Below are positions 43,429 to 53,222 of a stretch of 64,000 nt of DNA, piece by piece. The notes under the pieces were generated by a model. That model did no database searches. It was given only the letters and a program-made list of their open reading frames with translations, and was not told the DNA's origin. Location: NCBI GenBank assembly GCA_910589305.1, contig CAJUTV010000010.1:50581-114580 (forward strand). The letters run 5' to 3'. The stretch is from an uncultured Lachnospira sp. (GTDB lineage Bacteria; Bacillota; Clostridia; Lachnospirales; Lachnospiraceae). The first letter of the stretch is position 1, and the number at the start of each line of letters is the position of its first letter. The translations under genes were made by a program, and so were the position numbers.

Positions 43429-44979
43429 TTACTGCAATAACTGAAGCACTGTTGATGGTCTTTCATTTGCTTGAGACAAAATTGATGTTGCAGCTTGTGT
43501 CATTACAGTAACAGCCGTATACTCAGTCATCTCTTCTGCCATATCTGTATCCGTCATTGTTGAAAGCGACTTTGTAAGATTTTCTGTCGATGTAGCAAGA
43601 TTGTTTCTTGTATGCTCAAATCGATTTTCAAAAGCGCCTATCTTAGAACGAATATCATTTGCTCTTGTTATGGCAACATCGACAGTCGCAATAGCTCTCT
43701 GTGATGTATAACCCGTCATAACATTAATGTTATCTGTGCCAAGTGCATATGTTGTTATTGGTGGTATATCAATTTTAATTACTTGGTCTTGATTGGCTCC
43801 AATATGTATACTCATTGTACCAACATCTGTAACTTCTTGTTCTACATCTTTTGTACCGCCGCCTGTTTTTACTGCAACTTTGGCAGAATCATCAAATTGT
43901 GTTCCTGCTGTATTACCAGGTATATCTACTACAAATTCTTTATTATTTACATCTTTTATTGTAATAACCGTTCCTTTTGCTGATATTACAGCACTATCTT
44001 CAAATCCAACACGCTTGCCATTAGCATCTTTTGTAATATCTACTACTGCATCTTTACCCTGTGAAACCATACCGCCCTCTTTAGCAGCATCGCCAATACC
44101 CAATAAATTTGCCAAAAGTTTATTATCACAAGTAAGTGTAAGTGATTGGTCACTTCCATATTCATTTGACATCAATACAAGACTATTTCCAGACACTACA
44201 GTTTGTGGCAAATATCCAGCATATTCTGTACCATTTGCAGCAGTATCATTTGTAAAACCTGTAAAACCATCAACAACAAAAGCTTTTCCACCAGACTTAT
44301 TAGCAGCAGATACAATTTTATCCATAATGTCATCTAATGTATCACCTTCTGATATATCAATGCCATAGCCATTTAATGTAATCTTTCCAGCCTGTTCTTT
44401 TGTTATTTTATCTATACCTAACATTGTTATTCTATTGTTTGATAACATAACTGCCTGTCTTGCATCTTCAGTTACTGTTATACCATATATACCTGCCACA
44501 AGATTATCTGTACAAGTTATCTGGGTTGCTCCTTGAATATTAGAATATACACGTCTCATTAAATTGCCATTAAGGAGAGGTTGTGTATTAAACTCTGTGT
44601 CATTGGCAATTCTGTCAATTTCTTTATTAATGCTGTTTAACTCTTTTTGAATCGCCTCACGCTCGCCGTCTGAGTTTACATCATTTGCTGCCTGAACAGC
44701 TAATTCCTTCATACGCACAAGCATATTTTGAACTTCTGTCATTGCTCCGTCGGCTATATTTAATATGGATATACCATCTGCCGCATTGTTATCAGATTGG
44801 TCAAGACCTTTTATCTGTAATCTCATCTTTTCTGAAATTGCACAGCCAGCAGGGTCATCTGCTGAACTGTTCAATTTATACCCTGATGATAATCTCTTGA
44901 TTGACTCAGAAAGCCTGTTCTCTGACCTTTGCAGTGCATTATTTGATACAATTGCTGATATATTTACATTTATTCTCAT
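43429..44979 (-). CDS. Flagellin
   Basis: About 516 residues, filament subunit of the flagellum. The conserved N-terminal D0/D1 region reads SNNALQRSENRLSESIKRLS, SGYKLNSSADDPAGCAISEK, VQNMLVRMKELAVQAAND. The C-terminal D0/D1 has FENRFEHTRNNLATSTENLT, DTDMAEEMTEYTAVTVMTQA and ANERPSTVLQLLQ. The central 300 residues form the variable surface domain. The ATG at 44979 follows GGGAG at 10 bases. An in-frame ATG at 45024 lacks support. The sigma-28-type promoter at 45061-45088 fits late flagellar expression. Confidence 0.95.
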   Translation of the reverse strand: MRINVNISAIVSNNALQRSENRLSESIKRLSSGYKLNSSADDPAGCAISEKMRLQIKGLDQSDNNAADGISILNIADGAMTEVQNMLVRMKELAVQAANDVNSDGEREAIQKELNSINKEIDRIANDTEFNTQPLLNGNLMRRVYSNIQGATQITCTDNLVAGIYGITVTEDARQAVMLSNNRITMLGIDKITKEQAGKITLNGYGIDISEGDTLDDIMDKIVSAANKSGGKAFVVDGFTGFTNDTAANGTEYAGYLPQTVVSGNSLVLMSNEYGSDQSLTLTCDNKLLANLLGIGDAAKEGGMVSQGKDAVVDITKDANGKRVGFEDSAVISAKGTVITIKDVNNKEFVVDIPGNTAGTQFDDSAKVAVKTGGGTKDVEQEVTDVGTMSIHIGANQDQVIKIDIPPITTYALGTDNINVMTGYTSQRAIATVDVAITRANDIRSKIGAFENRFEHTRNNLATSTENLTKSLSTMTDTDMAEEMTEYTAVTVMTQAATSILSQANERPSTVLQLLQ

Positions 44980-45060
44980 TGAAATAAAACTCCCTTCATT
45001 TAAACAATATCTCAAGTTTTGCAAGAATTTGAATCATACACAAACTCATTATCACAAATT

Positions 45061-45088
45061 ATATCGGATAAAATCATAAAATACATTA
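45061..45088 (-). promoter_or_regulatory. Sigma-28 (SigD/FliA)-type promoter of flagellin
   Basis: The minus strand carries TAAT (45085-45088), 16 bases, then TCCGATAT (45061-45068), close to the flagellar consensus TAAA-N15-GCCGATAT. It lies about 80 bases before the flagellin ATG and abuts the stop codon of the preceding gene. Confidence 0.7.
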
Positions 45089-48000
45089 CACCAATGCCAA
45101 AACAATTGATTTTGCAATTTTATATAACTTTTCTGTAGGAACCATATCTTGATTGTAATCATAGTTTGGTCTGACATTGTTACGACTGGCACTGTGATAT
45201 ACTTGAACGCGATGAATACCATGTTCGCCAAGTGTTTTTGAAACATTTGACAACTTCTTTGATAATTTATTTTCTCTTTCTGTATCGCTTCTTGTTACCT
45301 CTCCATGCGCGCCTGTAGCTTTCACTGTTCCATATAATTCCGCCGTATCATTCTTTATCTTTGCCTCAAGAATTACTGGACCTAATTCTTTATCATCATA
45401 GCTAATTGCTATCTTTCCTTTTTCGCTCTTATCCATCGCTACAGTCAATTTCATAACACCAATGCCGTCTCGTTTTAAATATGGTATACTATAGTCTCTG
45501 CGCATAGCCATATTATTTAACAGCGTCATTGTGTTGCGCATCAATCTCACATGTCCGATTTTTTCAAAAGTGTCGTCTGTTCCTTTAGCTTGTAATGCGC
45601 TATCTGCATCCTCTTCTGCCTTATCGCTCAAGCTCTTTAATTCTTTTTCTAATTTTTCTTTATCATCTATACTGTCAATAATCTGCTGTGCATGAGCTCT
45701 GTCTCCAGCTAACGCAACCTCATAAAAATTTTCCTGCATCAACTGTTCCATAGCCTGAATATTATTTAAATTAATTTTTTGGTCTGCATTTTCAAGTTCT
45801 CTTAAAACCGCATAATCCGTATCAGAAACGGCTCGAACAAGCTCCATATATTTATCCATATATTCTGCTTCTGATGCCGCATCGTAGAGTCTATCTGTCG
45901 CATCACAGAAATTTTCTACACTTCGCTCATCAATTTTTCTTTCAGCATTGACATTTTTAAGTGTAAGCGGTGTGATTCTATGTGAAACCTCACTAAAAAG
46001 ATTCAAATAATATCTTGTACCTGTTGTCTTATCAACTTCTGTATCATTATTGACCGATTTATCAATACCAAATGACCTATTGATATCATATGCTCTGCAC
46101 AAGTTTTCCATTGTCATGGAATTTCCTTGTCTTAATAATGTTCCAATCGCCATGCCTGCATCTGCCCGAAACATGTTGGTCATCTTATACAAACCTATAA
46201 ACTGCGCTCTCTCCTCCGCAGATATTCCGTCTGTCATATCTAATTTATACAAGAATGTACTATACTTATCAATATTGTTGCTATTCTCATTTTTTTCTTT
46301 CAAATATTCATTGACAGCATGAATATCGTCCTTCATTGGATTGACATTATCTCGAATCATATCAAGGATAGCTTCTGGATTCATATTTTTAACCAATTCC
46401 TGCAATGTAGAGTTAATTTCTTTAACTTGCATTAAATTGTTTGGTGTAACATCCATATTATTATATGACAAAATTTTAACAGCGCGAATATTCTCGTCTG
46501 TAGCTTCACACCCAATATCTGCCAAAAGTGATGTAGCGCTTGCCTTGACTGCTTTATCAAGTGAATCTCCCAGCTCTGAACGCCTCATTGTTCCATAAGT
46601 CTCATATGCCTGACCTGCTTTCCTGAAACGCTGCCTTAAACTCATACCAATTCTAGCAGTGTTTTCAAGGTTGATAATCATATCTTCATCTTTGAGTGTC
46701 TCTTCATAGATAGCACCTGCTGTCTCAATTGGCGCCTGTGCCAAGTCATAGACTGCCTTACGAACTTCCATTGACTGGTCATAGATTGCATCAAATTCCT
46801 TCATCAGCAATTCTTTTGCCGCTGCATTTTCTGCATCTCTTAAACCTAGACTTTCAGACATATATGCTGCTCTTGAATTTAAGTTCTCAGAGAGCTGTCT
46901 TGATATATGTTCCATAGTAATCTCTCTGTCAAATGCCAACAAATGTTTATGCAATGATGAAATAGGAATTGTATTGATATTTAATCCCTGTCTTGCAAGC
47001 TTAATTCCTGCATCAGCAGACATCATAATTCTTACTTCCATCATCGTTCTAATATTCTGCTGTGCTTTCTCAGAATATTTTTCATCGCCAATGATATATC
47101 GTTCATCAGACAAACCAACTTTAACCTTATAATTGCCCCTGTAATTATCCAACACTTCCGCAATAGAACGAAGGCTGATTTCTCCAGTTTGAGAGCGGTA
47201 TGTAGCTGTTTCAATATCCATGTCTGTCGAATGATTGATAACCTCCATTGCTCTTCTTACTTGTGTAACTGCTGTGCTGTCCTCTGTGAGATAAGTTGTT
47301 TGCGCCCGCTCTCCTGCTGCCATATGTTTTGCTATTTTGTCAGCAATATTCATCACATCCATATTAATATGGTCTAACTCACTTTTATAAGTCAATGTAC
47401 GCTCTGTTACAGGGATACATTTTGACACAAACGTTCTGGCATTATTCATATTTTCGCCGTTATCTTCAAGCCCCGCTCTTCTCATTACGCGCAGTATCTG
47501 TGGCTGCAATTGTCTCCATTCATCATAATCAATCTTATTTGCCACACACTTTGAGTCTTTGATTGCATGTTGTGCTATATTAATATTTTCGATAGAAGGT
47601 CTTATCTTTTTTGCGACCATATAATCTTTGACTTCTTCTGAAATTTCACTTGGAATACTCTCTAATGCCTGTGCCATCTCTTCTACATTGTCATCGTTTA
47701 ATGTAAGTCCCGCTTTTGTCATCTTCTCTGCAATTTCGCTTGCTAATGCATCACTTCCAACTACTTTTGCAATTTTACTGACATCAACATTCCCCATTGG
47801 TATATACTTATCGCTGTATGCTGCCAGCTCAATTTTAATTCTGTCAACAATATTTATCATATCTTCTGGTGTTGCTTCATTAAAATTAAATCCATTTTCC
47901 TCTAAACTTACAGCTTCCGCACCTGATAATTTATTAAACAATGCTTTTAAATTTGCCTTTGCATTAGAAGCACTTTCCATAATCTGACTTTTAACATCAT

Positions 48001-48211
48001 CTGTTTCTTTGAGAAGGGACTCATATGTATTATTGTTCATTTTGTTGATATTGCCTAAAATGCCTGAACGTATAACACTTGTAAATGACACCCCATTTGT
48101 TTTACTATTTCCAACTTTTTCATAATTTTCATAGTTACTAAAATTGGTTGAATTATTTTTTTTAATTGATTCATTATTGCCTAAACTGGCTCCATTAACT
48201 GTATAATCCAT
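45086..48211 (-). CDS. Very large FliK-like flagellar-region protein, DUF6240-type
   Basis: 1041 residues, cytoplasmic, mostly helical. A polar Asn-rich N-terminus (about 1-60) is followed by several repeated helical blocks with the pattern GLTLNDDNVEEMAQALESIP, SIENINIAQHAI, MTMENLCRAYDINRSFG, NLNNIQAMEQLM. Each block contrasts a numbered helix with 'xxNIxxA'. The last 110 residues (GIGVMKLTVAMDKSEKGKIA, ELGPVILEAKIKNDTAELYG, LSNVSKTLGEHGIHRVQVYH) resemble the C-terminal domain of hook-length control protein FliK. I associate the whole with the DUF6240 group of Lachnospiraceae. It is directly upstream of flagellin. A motility role is an inference. Confidence 0.7.
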   Translation of the reverse strand: MDYTVNGASLGNNESIKKNNSTNFSNYENYEKVGNSKTNGVSFTSVIRSGILGNINKMNNNTYESLLKETDDVKSQIMESASNAKANLKALFNKLSGAEAVSLEENGFNFNEATPEDMINIVDRIKIELAAYSDKYIPMGNVDVSKIAKVVGSDALASEIAEKMTKAGLTLNDDNVEEMAQALESIPSEISEEVKDYMVAKKIRPSIENINIAQHAIKDSKCVANKIDYDEWRQLQPQILRVMRRAGLEDNGENMNNARTFVSKCIPVTERTLTYKSELDHINMDVMNIADKIAKHMAAGERAQTTYLTEDSTAVTQVRRAMEVINHSTDMDIETATYRSQTGEISLRSIAEVLDNYRGNYKVKVGLSDERYIIGDEKYSEKAQQNIRTMMEVRIMMSADAGIKLARQGLNINTIPISSLHKHLLAFDREITMEHISRQLSENLNSRAAYMSESLGLRDAENAAAKELLMKEFDAIYDQSMEVRKAVYDLAQAPIETAGAIYEETLKDEDMIINLENTARIGMSLRQRFRKAGQAYETYGTMRRSELGDSLDKAVKASATSLLADIGCEATDENIRAVKILSYNNMDVTPNNLMQVKEINSTLQELVKNMNPEAILDMIRDNVNPMKDDIHAVNEYLKEKNENSNNIDKYSTFLYKLDMTDGISAEERAQFIGLYKMTNMFRADAGMAIGTLLRQGNSMTMENLCRAYDINRSFGIDKSVNNDTEVDKTTGTRYYLNLFSEVSHRITPLTLKNVNAERKIDERSVENFCDATDRLYDAASEAEYMDKYMELVRAVSDTDYAVLRELENADQKINLNNIQAMEQLMQENFYEVALAGDRAHAQQIIDSIDDKEKLEKELKSLSDKAEEDADSALQAKGTDDTFEKIGHVRLMRNTMTLLNNMAMRRDYSIPYLKRDGIGVMKLTVAMDKSEKGKIAISYDDKELGPVILEAKIKNDTAELYGTVKATGAHGEVTRSDTERENKLSKKLSNVSKTLGEHGIHRVQVYHSASRNNVRPNYDYNQDMVPTEKLYKIAKSIVLALV

Positions 48212-48361
48212 ACTTTATGTGAATCCTGCTGCTCAAAACATAGACTAATATGCTCATGCTAAAATTTGAAAATTATGTTGAGCAGCTCTCTCCTTTCCAC
48301 TACTGATTTCTGCAAATAACCATACTTCTTTTTTATTTATCGGCACAAATTAATAAAAAAT

Positions 48362-48410
48362 AAGAGGCTGTCGTATTAAGTATATTTATTACTTAGCACA
48401 ACTGCCTCTT
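48362..48410 (-). terminator. Rho-independent terminator of glgB
   Basis: The minus strand has AAGAGGCAGTTGTGCTAAGT pairing with ACTTAATACGACAGCCTCTT (one mismatched stretch), followed by ATTTTTTATT. It is 12 bases after the glgB stop codon. Confidence 0.7.
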
Positions 48411-48422
48411 ACACGCAAATAC

Positions 48423-50348
48423 TTACTGTAAAGATTTCTTACTCTCAAGCTTTGCAGCGTTAAATTCAAATACAGCAATACCGTATCTTGGCATATCAAT
48501 AAGTAAGGAATGTTTAAAGCCGTCACATTCTTCTTTAATAGCAGAAATGTTCTTTTTTTGCTGCTTTTCATCACTTCCCATTACCAGCTTGTATTTGCCA
48601 GCCGTCGGCACACCAATTTTAAAACTTGGTCGTTCAACAGGTGTAAAATTCAAGACAAACAATAAATGTTTCTTTCCATCAGGGCTAACCCTTATCCATG
48701 AATACATACTATTGTCTTTATCATTGGCATTAATCCATATGAATCCTTTTGGGTCATAGTCTGTGGCATACAGACATGGATATGTCTTATAAAAAGTCAT
48801 ACATTTTTTTGTAAATTCCTGCAACTCTTTATGACTTTCATCTTCAAGCAGATACCAGTCAAGCGCTCTCTTCTCACTCCATTCATTCCACTGTCCAAAC
48901 TCCTGTCCCATAAATAACAGCTTCTTTCCTGGATGACCACACATGTACGCATATGCCAGTTTTAAATTTGCAAATTTATCTTCTCTGTCTCCTGGCATCT
49001 TGCCAAGCATTGAACACTTGAGATGAACTACCTCATCATGTGACAACACTAATATGAATCGTTCACTGTAAGCATACATCATACTAAATGTAAGTTTACC
49101 ATGATTAAATTTTCTAAAGTATGGGTCAAGTTTCATATATTCCATAAAATCATGCATCCAACCCATATTCCACTTAAATGTAAATCCTAAACTTTCCCCA
49201 TCATCTGGGTCACCGCTCACATTAGGCCATGCCGTTGATTCCTCTGCAATGGATATCGCCTGCGGAAATTTCTTAGACAGCACACTGTTAAAATGTTTTA
49301 GAAAATCCATTGCTTCAAGATTACCGTTATCGCCATATTTATTAGGAACCCAGTTTCCTTCTGTTCTTCCATAATCAAGATACAGCATAGAAGCAACTGC
49401 ATCCACTCTCAAACCATCAATATGGAACTTATCAACCCAATACAAACCATTTGCAATCAAAAAGTTAGAAACTTCATTTTTACCGTAATCAAAAACTTTT
49501 GTTCCCCAATCTGGATGTTCGCCCTTTCTTGGGTCTGCATACTCATAGACACAGCTTCCGTCAAAATTAGCCAAGCCATGTGCATCTCTTGGAAAATGTG
49601 CAGGTACCCAGTCAAGAATAACACCAATTCCTTTATTGTGCATATAGTTTACAAAAAACATAAAATCCTTTGGCGTACCATATCTTGATGTAGGCGCATA
49701 ATAGCCCGTCACTTGATATCCCCACGAACCATCAAAAGGATACTCCGCAATTCCCATAAGCTCAATATGTGTATATCCCATATCTAAGACATACTCTGCT
49801 AAGTCCTCCACAATATCTCTATAATTAATATATCCGTCCTCTGTACCATCTTCTTGTTTTTTCCATGAGCCAATATGACATTCATAGATAGACATTGGCT
49901 CTTTTAAATGGTCTTCTTTTTTCTTTTTACTCACCCACTCTGAATCAGACCACTTAAACCCTTTTAAATTGGTGATAACAGAAGCCGTTTCTGGTCTTAA
50001 CTGTGCTGCATTTGCATAAGGGTCTGCCTTATATAATGCTTCACCTTCCTGTGTAATTATCAAAAATTTATAGCATTGTCCTTCTTTTGCACCAGGAACA
50101 AACAGCTCATAAACTCCTCCGTCGGATATCTTTACCATATCATAGCCATATGCTTTCCATCCATTAAAATCACCTACGACATATACTTCACGCGCTGCCG
50201 GAGCCCACACAGCAAAATAAACTCCGTCTTTTCCATCTTTTACAGCCAAGTGAGCACCCATCTTATTGTATATCTCATAGTGAGTTCCCTGACCAAATAA
50301 ATATGTGTCAAACTCAGTAATAAATATGTTCGTGGTGTCTTTTTTCAT
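48423..50348 (-). CDS. glgB: 1,4-alpha-glucan branching enzyme
   Basis: 641 residues. It cleaves an alpha-1,4 glucan chain and transfers it to a 6-hydroxyl, creating glycogen branches. The N-terminal CBM48 (about 35-120) has VYFAVWAPAAREVYVVGDFN. The GH13 barrel carries DMGYTHIELMGIAEYPFDGS, the nucleophile Asp in HIDGLRVDAVASMLYLDYGR, the acid/base Glu in ISIAEESTAWPNVSG and the third Asp in FILVLSHDEVVHLK. The C-terminal beta domain is present. AAGGTTGGG precedes the ATG. It is monocistronic, ends at a clear terminator, and no other glycogen genes are adjacent. Confidence 0.96.
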   Translation of the reverse strand: MKKDTTNIFITEFDTYLFGQGTHYEIYNKMGAHLAVKDGKDGVYFAVWAPAAREVYVVGDFNGWKAYGYDMVKISDGGVYELFVPGAKEGQCYKFLIITQEGEALYKADPYANAAQLRPETASVITNLKGFKWSDSEWVSKKKKEDHLKEPMSIYECHIGSWKKQEDGTEDGYINYRDIVEDLAEYVLDMGYTHIELMGIAEYPFDGSWGYQVTGYYAPTSRYGTPKDFMFFVNYMHNKGIGVILDWVPAHFPRDAHGLANFDGSCVYEYADPRKGEHPDWGTKVFDYGKNEVSNFLIANGLYWVDKFHIDGLRVDAVASMLYLDYGRTEGNWVPNKYGDNGNLEAMDFLKHFNSVLSKKFPQAISIAEESTAWPNVSGDPDDGESLGFTFKWNMGWMHDFMEYMKLDPYFRKFNHGKLTFSMMYAYSERFILVLSHDEVVHLKCSMLGKMPGDREDKFANLKLAYAYMCGHPGKKLLFMGQEFGQWNEWSEKRALDWYLLEDESHKELQEFTKKCMTFYKTYPCLYATDYDPKGFIWINANDKDNSMYSWIRVSPDGKKHLLFVLNFTPVERPSFKIGVPTAGKYKLVMGSDEKQQKKNISAIKEECDGFKHSLLIDMPRYGIAVFEFNAAKLESKKSLQ

Positions 50349-50502
50349 AAATTTCCCAACCTTTCACTTTAATCTTTTTGATAAAACTATTTTGCGAAAC
50401 AAAGTAATTTTATTTTGATGCGCCAATAACAAGCACAAATGTATTTGATTCTAATGTCCATATATTGAATATGGCTTGCACGTACCGCATAGAATATTTA
50501 AT

Positions 50503-50524
50503 ATTATAGCATACACTTTGTCAA
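50503..50524 (-). promoter_or_regulatory. Predicted extended -10 promoter of glgB
   Basis: The minus strand reads TGCTATAAT (TATAAT at 50503-50508 with TGn before it). A perfect TTGACA lies only 10 bases upstream (50519-50524), too close for a standard -35. It is in the 308-base divergent gap to the MraY-type gene, which holds no gene. Confidence 0.4.
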
Positions 50525-50656
50525 AATACTAACATATTTTTGACATTTAGTCATTTTATATTAGACATTTTTTATTTGGTTTGTTAAACTGTAACTTATG
50601 TGGTAGTGCCATACACATTTTTCACTTACAAATGGCACAGAAACGGAGATAACCAT

Positions 50657-51619
50657 ATGATTTACTATCTTGTAGGTTCTTTATATTTAAAGGAACTGAC
50701 ATTTATCAGTGTTTTGTTTGCATTTGCACTTACAATACTTGCAATTCATTTTGGTGAAAAAACATTGCCTAGAGATGCAGGGCGTGCTTTTGCAATAAAC
50801 GGCACAAAATCCGTAGGAAAACCAAGAGGCGCTGGAATTATATTTATACTTACATTTATATTGTCATCGGTATTATTTATACCTGTAAACGCGGAGACTA
50901 TTATTTACTTGATACTTGTACTTGCAGCAATGTTAAGCGGTTACTTTGATGACAGTGCCAAAACACCATGGGGTGAGTTAAAAAAAGGATTGATTGACCT
51001 TGCTATTGCAATTACATCTGCAATTACTTTTCTTCACTATAATCCTAACACCATAGAACTGTCATTCTTTCGCATGACTGTTACTATTCACCCAATTTTA
51101 TATGGCATACTTATTGTTATACTAATATGGGCAAGTATCAATGTTACAAACTGTTCAGATGGAGTTGATGGTCTTTGTGGAACATTATCAGCAATCACTT
51201 TGTCCACATGTTATATTTTATATAAGATATATGATGTGGAACCATACTTCAGACATATTGTGCTTATTATGATTGTCAGTATTCTTGGCTATCTGTGGTT
51301 TAATGCATCTCCTAGCAAACTGCTTATGGGCGATGCGGGTTCAAGGGCAATTGGATTATTTATCGCTTTTGCATTTCTTAAACTCTACCACCCGCTCTTG
51401 TACGTTCCAATAGCACTGATGTTAATTATTGATGGTGGTTTAGGACTTTTTAAAGTTTCTTGTATGCGTTTTCTTCATATAAAGCCATTAAAAAATATCC
51501 GCACGCCTATCCATGACCATATGCGCAAAAATAAAGGATGGTCTGACCCGCAAGTCGTTTTTCGATTTGCAATTATTCAAATTGTCATTGGACTTGGGAT
51601 TATTTATGCACTGATGTAA
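50657..51619 (+). CDS. MraY-type prenyl-phosphate sugar-1-phosphate transferase
   Basis: About 320 residues with about ten membrane helices. It transfers a sugar-1-phosphate to undecaprenyl phosphate. The catalytic motifs are GYFDDSAKTPWGELKKGLID, INVTNCSDGVDGLCGTLSAI and LLMGDAGSRAIGLF. The last loop TPIHDHMRKNKGWSDPQVVF is the MraY/WecA-family histidine motif (HDH plus GWSD). This suggests phospho-MurNAc-pentapeptide transferase or a close relative. It stands outside any dcw cluster, so it could be a second MraY or a wall-polymer initiator. GGAGA precedes the ATG at 50657. The longer frame from 50600 is unsupported. Confidence 0.85.
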   Translation: MIYYLVGSLYLKELTFISVLFAFALTILAIHFGEKTLPRDAGRAFAINGTKSVGKPRGAGIIFILTFILSSVLFIPVNAETIIYLILVLAAMLSGYFDDSAKTPWGELKKGLIDLAIAITSAITFLHYNPNTIELSFFRMTVTIHPILYGILIVILIWASINVTNCSDGVDGLCGTLSAITLSTCYILYKIYDVEPYFRHIVLIMIVSILGYLWFNASPSKLLMGDAGSRAIGLFIAFAFLKLYHPLLYVPIALMLIIDGGLGLFKVSCMRFLHIKPLKNIRTPIHDHMRKNKGWSDPQVVFRFAIIQIVIGLGIIYALM

Positions 51620-51647
51620 AATAAATAATTTAGATAACACCATTTAT

Positions 51648-51678
51648 TATCAAACAGATATTGGCAATCTGCTTGATA
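51648..51678 (+). repeat. Left hairpin of the dispersed repeat
   Basis: TATCAAACAGATATTGGCAA then TCTGCTTGATA forms a stem (TATCAA/TTGATA and AGAT/ATCT). It matches the repeat's first hairpin, with its CAGAT/ATCTG version. It lies 28 bases after the MraY-type gene. The rest of the element is absent. Confidence 0.4.
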
Positions 51679-51702
51679 AACATACATTTTTATAAATAAA
51701 AC

Positions 51703-51747
51703 AAAGGCTTATGGTCACATTACGTACACCAAAAGCCTTTATTTTTT
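51703..51747 (+). terminator. Rho-independent terminator, probably bidirectional
   Basis: AAAGGCTTATGGT and ACCAAAAGCCTTT pair, followed by ATTTTTT on the plus strand. On the minus strand the stem is followed by TGTTTTATTTAT. It lies between convergent genes, the MraY-type gene and the DUF6881-like gene. Confidence 0.65.
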
Positions 51748-52081
51748 AATATTTTATGTCCCTTTCTGGAATTATGCTTCCGCTATAAATTCCAGTGTTC
51801 CATATTTCGTTAAATTCTTCCCTAGAAATAATAGCTGCATAGAAGCCCTCTCCCCATACATTTGCGTTAAGTTCATCAACTGTTGGGATTGGACATACTT
51901 CTATGACATCATCATATGGATTATCATCAAGCTTTACTTCCCCGTTCACAAAGACTTCTATCTCTCTAAGACAAAAGCGGTTATCCTTCAAGTCCACTTC
52001 ATAAAAGAATACCACAGGCATATCATCCGATTCATATTGCATAAATAGCTGTATATATTCAATATCGCTTTCTATTGACAA
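51746..52081 (-). CDS. DUF6881-like small protein
   Basis: 111 residues, acidic. The core PVVFFYEVDLKDNRFCLREI then EVFVNGEV, with VIEVCPIPTVDELNANVWGE and ISREEFNEIWN, follows the pattern of DUF6881 proteins, which are short and often found among immunity-type orphan genes. The start is TTG at 52081 directly after GAGGTGA, so spacing is tight. The function is unknown. It sits alone between the MraY-type gene and the exonuclease. Confidence 0.65.
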   Translation of the reverse strand: MSIESDIEYIQLFMQYESDDMPVVFFYEVDLKDNRFCLREIEVFVNGEVKLDDNPYDDVIEVCPIPTVDELNANVWGEGFYAAIISREEFNEIWNTGIYSGSIIPERDIKY

Positions 52082-52126
52082 TCACCTCGCTTTCAAATCC
52101 CAATTTATATGCTTGATTATAAAATA

Positions 52127-53104
52127 TTATTGTTTTTGTTCTTTAGCAGCTTTTAACTTCACCATTTTTCTGTGTTCCCGCTCTTTATTTTGCTTATTTT
52201 TTATATACTGTGCACCCGTCTCGTCCGTCAATTTCATAATTTTAATAGCATAATACTGCCCACCATCAGAACATTTTATTCGGATGCGCCCTTTTATCAA
52301 GCCATGTTCTTCACACTGAAACAATCCATAATAGGCTTTATTATTTGTTGAAAACCACTTAATTATCCTTTTTGCAGGCTTTTTACAGCGAAAACATTTG
52401 CAGGAACGCACCTCCCTGTCACTTGCTGCAATTTCTCTGCTTGCAAATCCTTTTGATATATATTTTTCATATAAGCCAAAATCAAGATGAATCTCATCTT
52501 TTCTTGTTATAGGCGGATAAAACGTATCTACACTGTAAAATGTTCCTACCTTTTGCATATCAATCAGTGATAATACCTGTGCTGTATATCTAGCATCGTT
52601 ATCTGCCGAATGATATCCTTCTATCTGCGGCAACTCTAATTGCTCAATTGCATGTTGAAGCGTTATTCTTTGCTTTCCATCCTGAAAACACAAACTGTAT
52701 AATTTTTGCACATCATAAAATAAAAGTGGTTTGTCAAATTGATAATCAATATTGTAAAATTTCATATTTCTTTGTAATTCTGTCAAATCCATATTGCCCC
52801 ATGTACAAAAAACACATGAATTTCCACACCATTGTATAAATTCTTTGAAGATATCCACAAAAGAACCGCCTTTATCTATAATATCCTCTATTGTGACATT
52901 TAATAATTCTCCTACTTTTTTATGCAATGTATGATAAACGGTTGGCTTGACAAATCGATTAAACTGTGAAATCGTTTCAAATTTTTCATTTAATTTTACT
53001 GCACCAATCTGTATTATTTCAAATGGCAAGTCCACTTTAGAAAAATCTTTTCCTTCTGGACTCTGATTCCATTCTAAATCAAAAACAATATAATACATGT
53101 TCAT
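52127..53104 (-). CDS. DEDDh 3'-5' exonuclease
   Basis: About 325 residues. An N-terminal RNase T/DnaQ-fold exonuclease (about 1-195) has ExoI YYIVFDLEWNQ (Asp, Glu), ExoII FCTWGNMDLTELQRN (Asp) and ExoIII EGYHSADNDARYTAQVL (His, Asp), with FEIIQIGAVKLNEKFETISQ. It resembles ERI1-like exonucleases acting on RNA or DNA ends. The C-terminal part contains CKCFRCKKPAKRII, a possible zinc-binding patch, and a basic tail (Lys-rich). AAGG is seven bases before the ATG at 53104. Alternative starts are at 53110 and 53098. The substrate is unknown. Confidence 0.85.
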   Translation of the reverse strand: MNMYYIVFDLEWNQSPEGKDFSKVDLPFEIIQIGAVKLNEKFETISQFNRFVKPTVYHTLHKKVGELLNVTIEDIIDKGGSFVDIFKEFIQWCGNSCVFCTWGNMDLTELQRNMKFYNIDYQFDKPLLFYDVQKLYSLCFQDGKQRITLQHAIEQLELPQIEGYHSADNDARYTAQVLSLIDMQKVGTFYSVDTFYPPITRKDEIHLDFGLYEKYISKGFASREIAASDREVRSCKCFRCKKPAKRIIKWFSTNNKAYYGLFQCEEHGLIKGRIRIKCSDGGQYYAIKIMKLTDETGAQYIKNKQNKEREHRKMVKLKAAKEQKQ

Positions 53105-53185
53105 AACCATGCCTTTCCAATATCTGCAATTACAAAATACTTTTACTATTGTACATTGCATTATAAAATTACGCAATAGCAACTA

Positions 53186-53214
53186 TTGACTTACCTATTT
53201 TTATATTGTATTAT
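53186..53214 (+). promoter_or_regulatory. Promoter of the cobalamin riboswitch transcript
   Basis: TTGACT (53186-53191), 17-base spacer and TATTAT (53209-53214) place the transcription start near 53221, two bases before the riboswitch P1 stem. Confidence 0.6.
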
Positions 53215-53222
53215 GCTTACGG

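Noticed and set aside
43793..44368. 191-codon plus-strand frame antisense to flagellin
   Set aside because: Shadow of the flagellin reading frame with low-complexity Ser/Pro/Thr product and no ribosome site.
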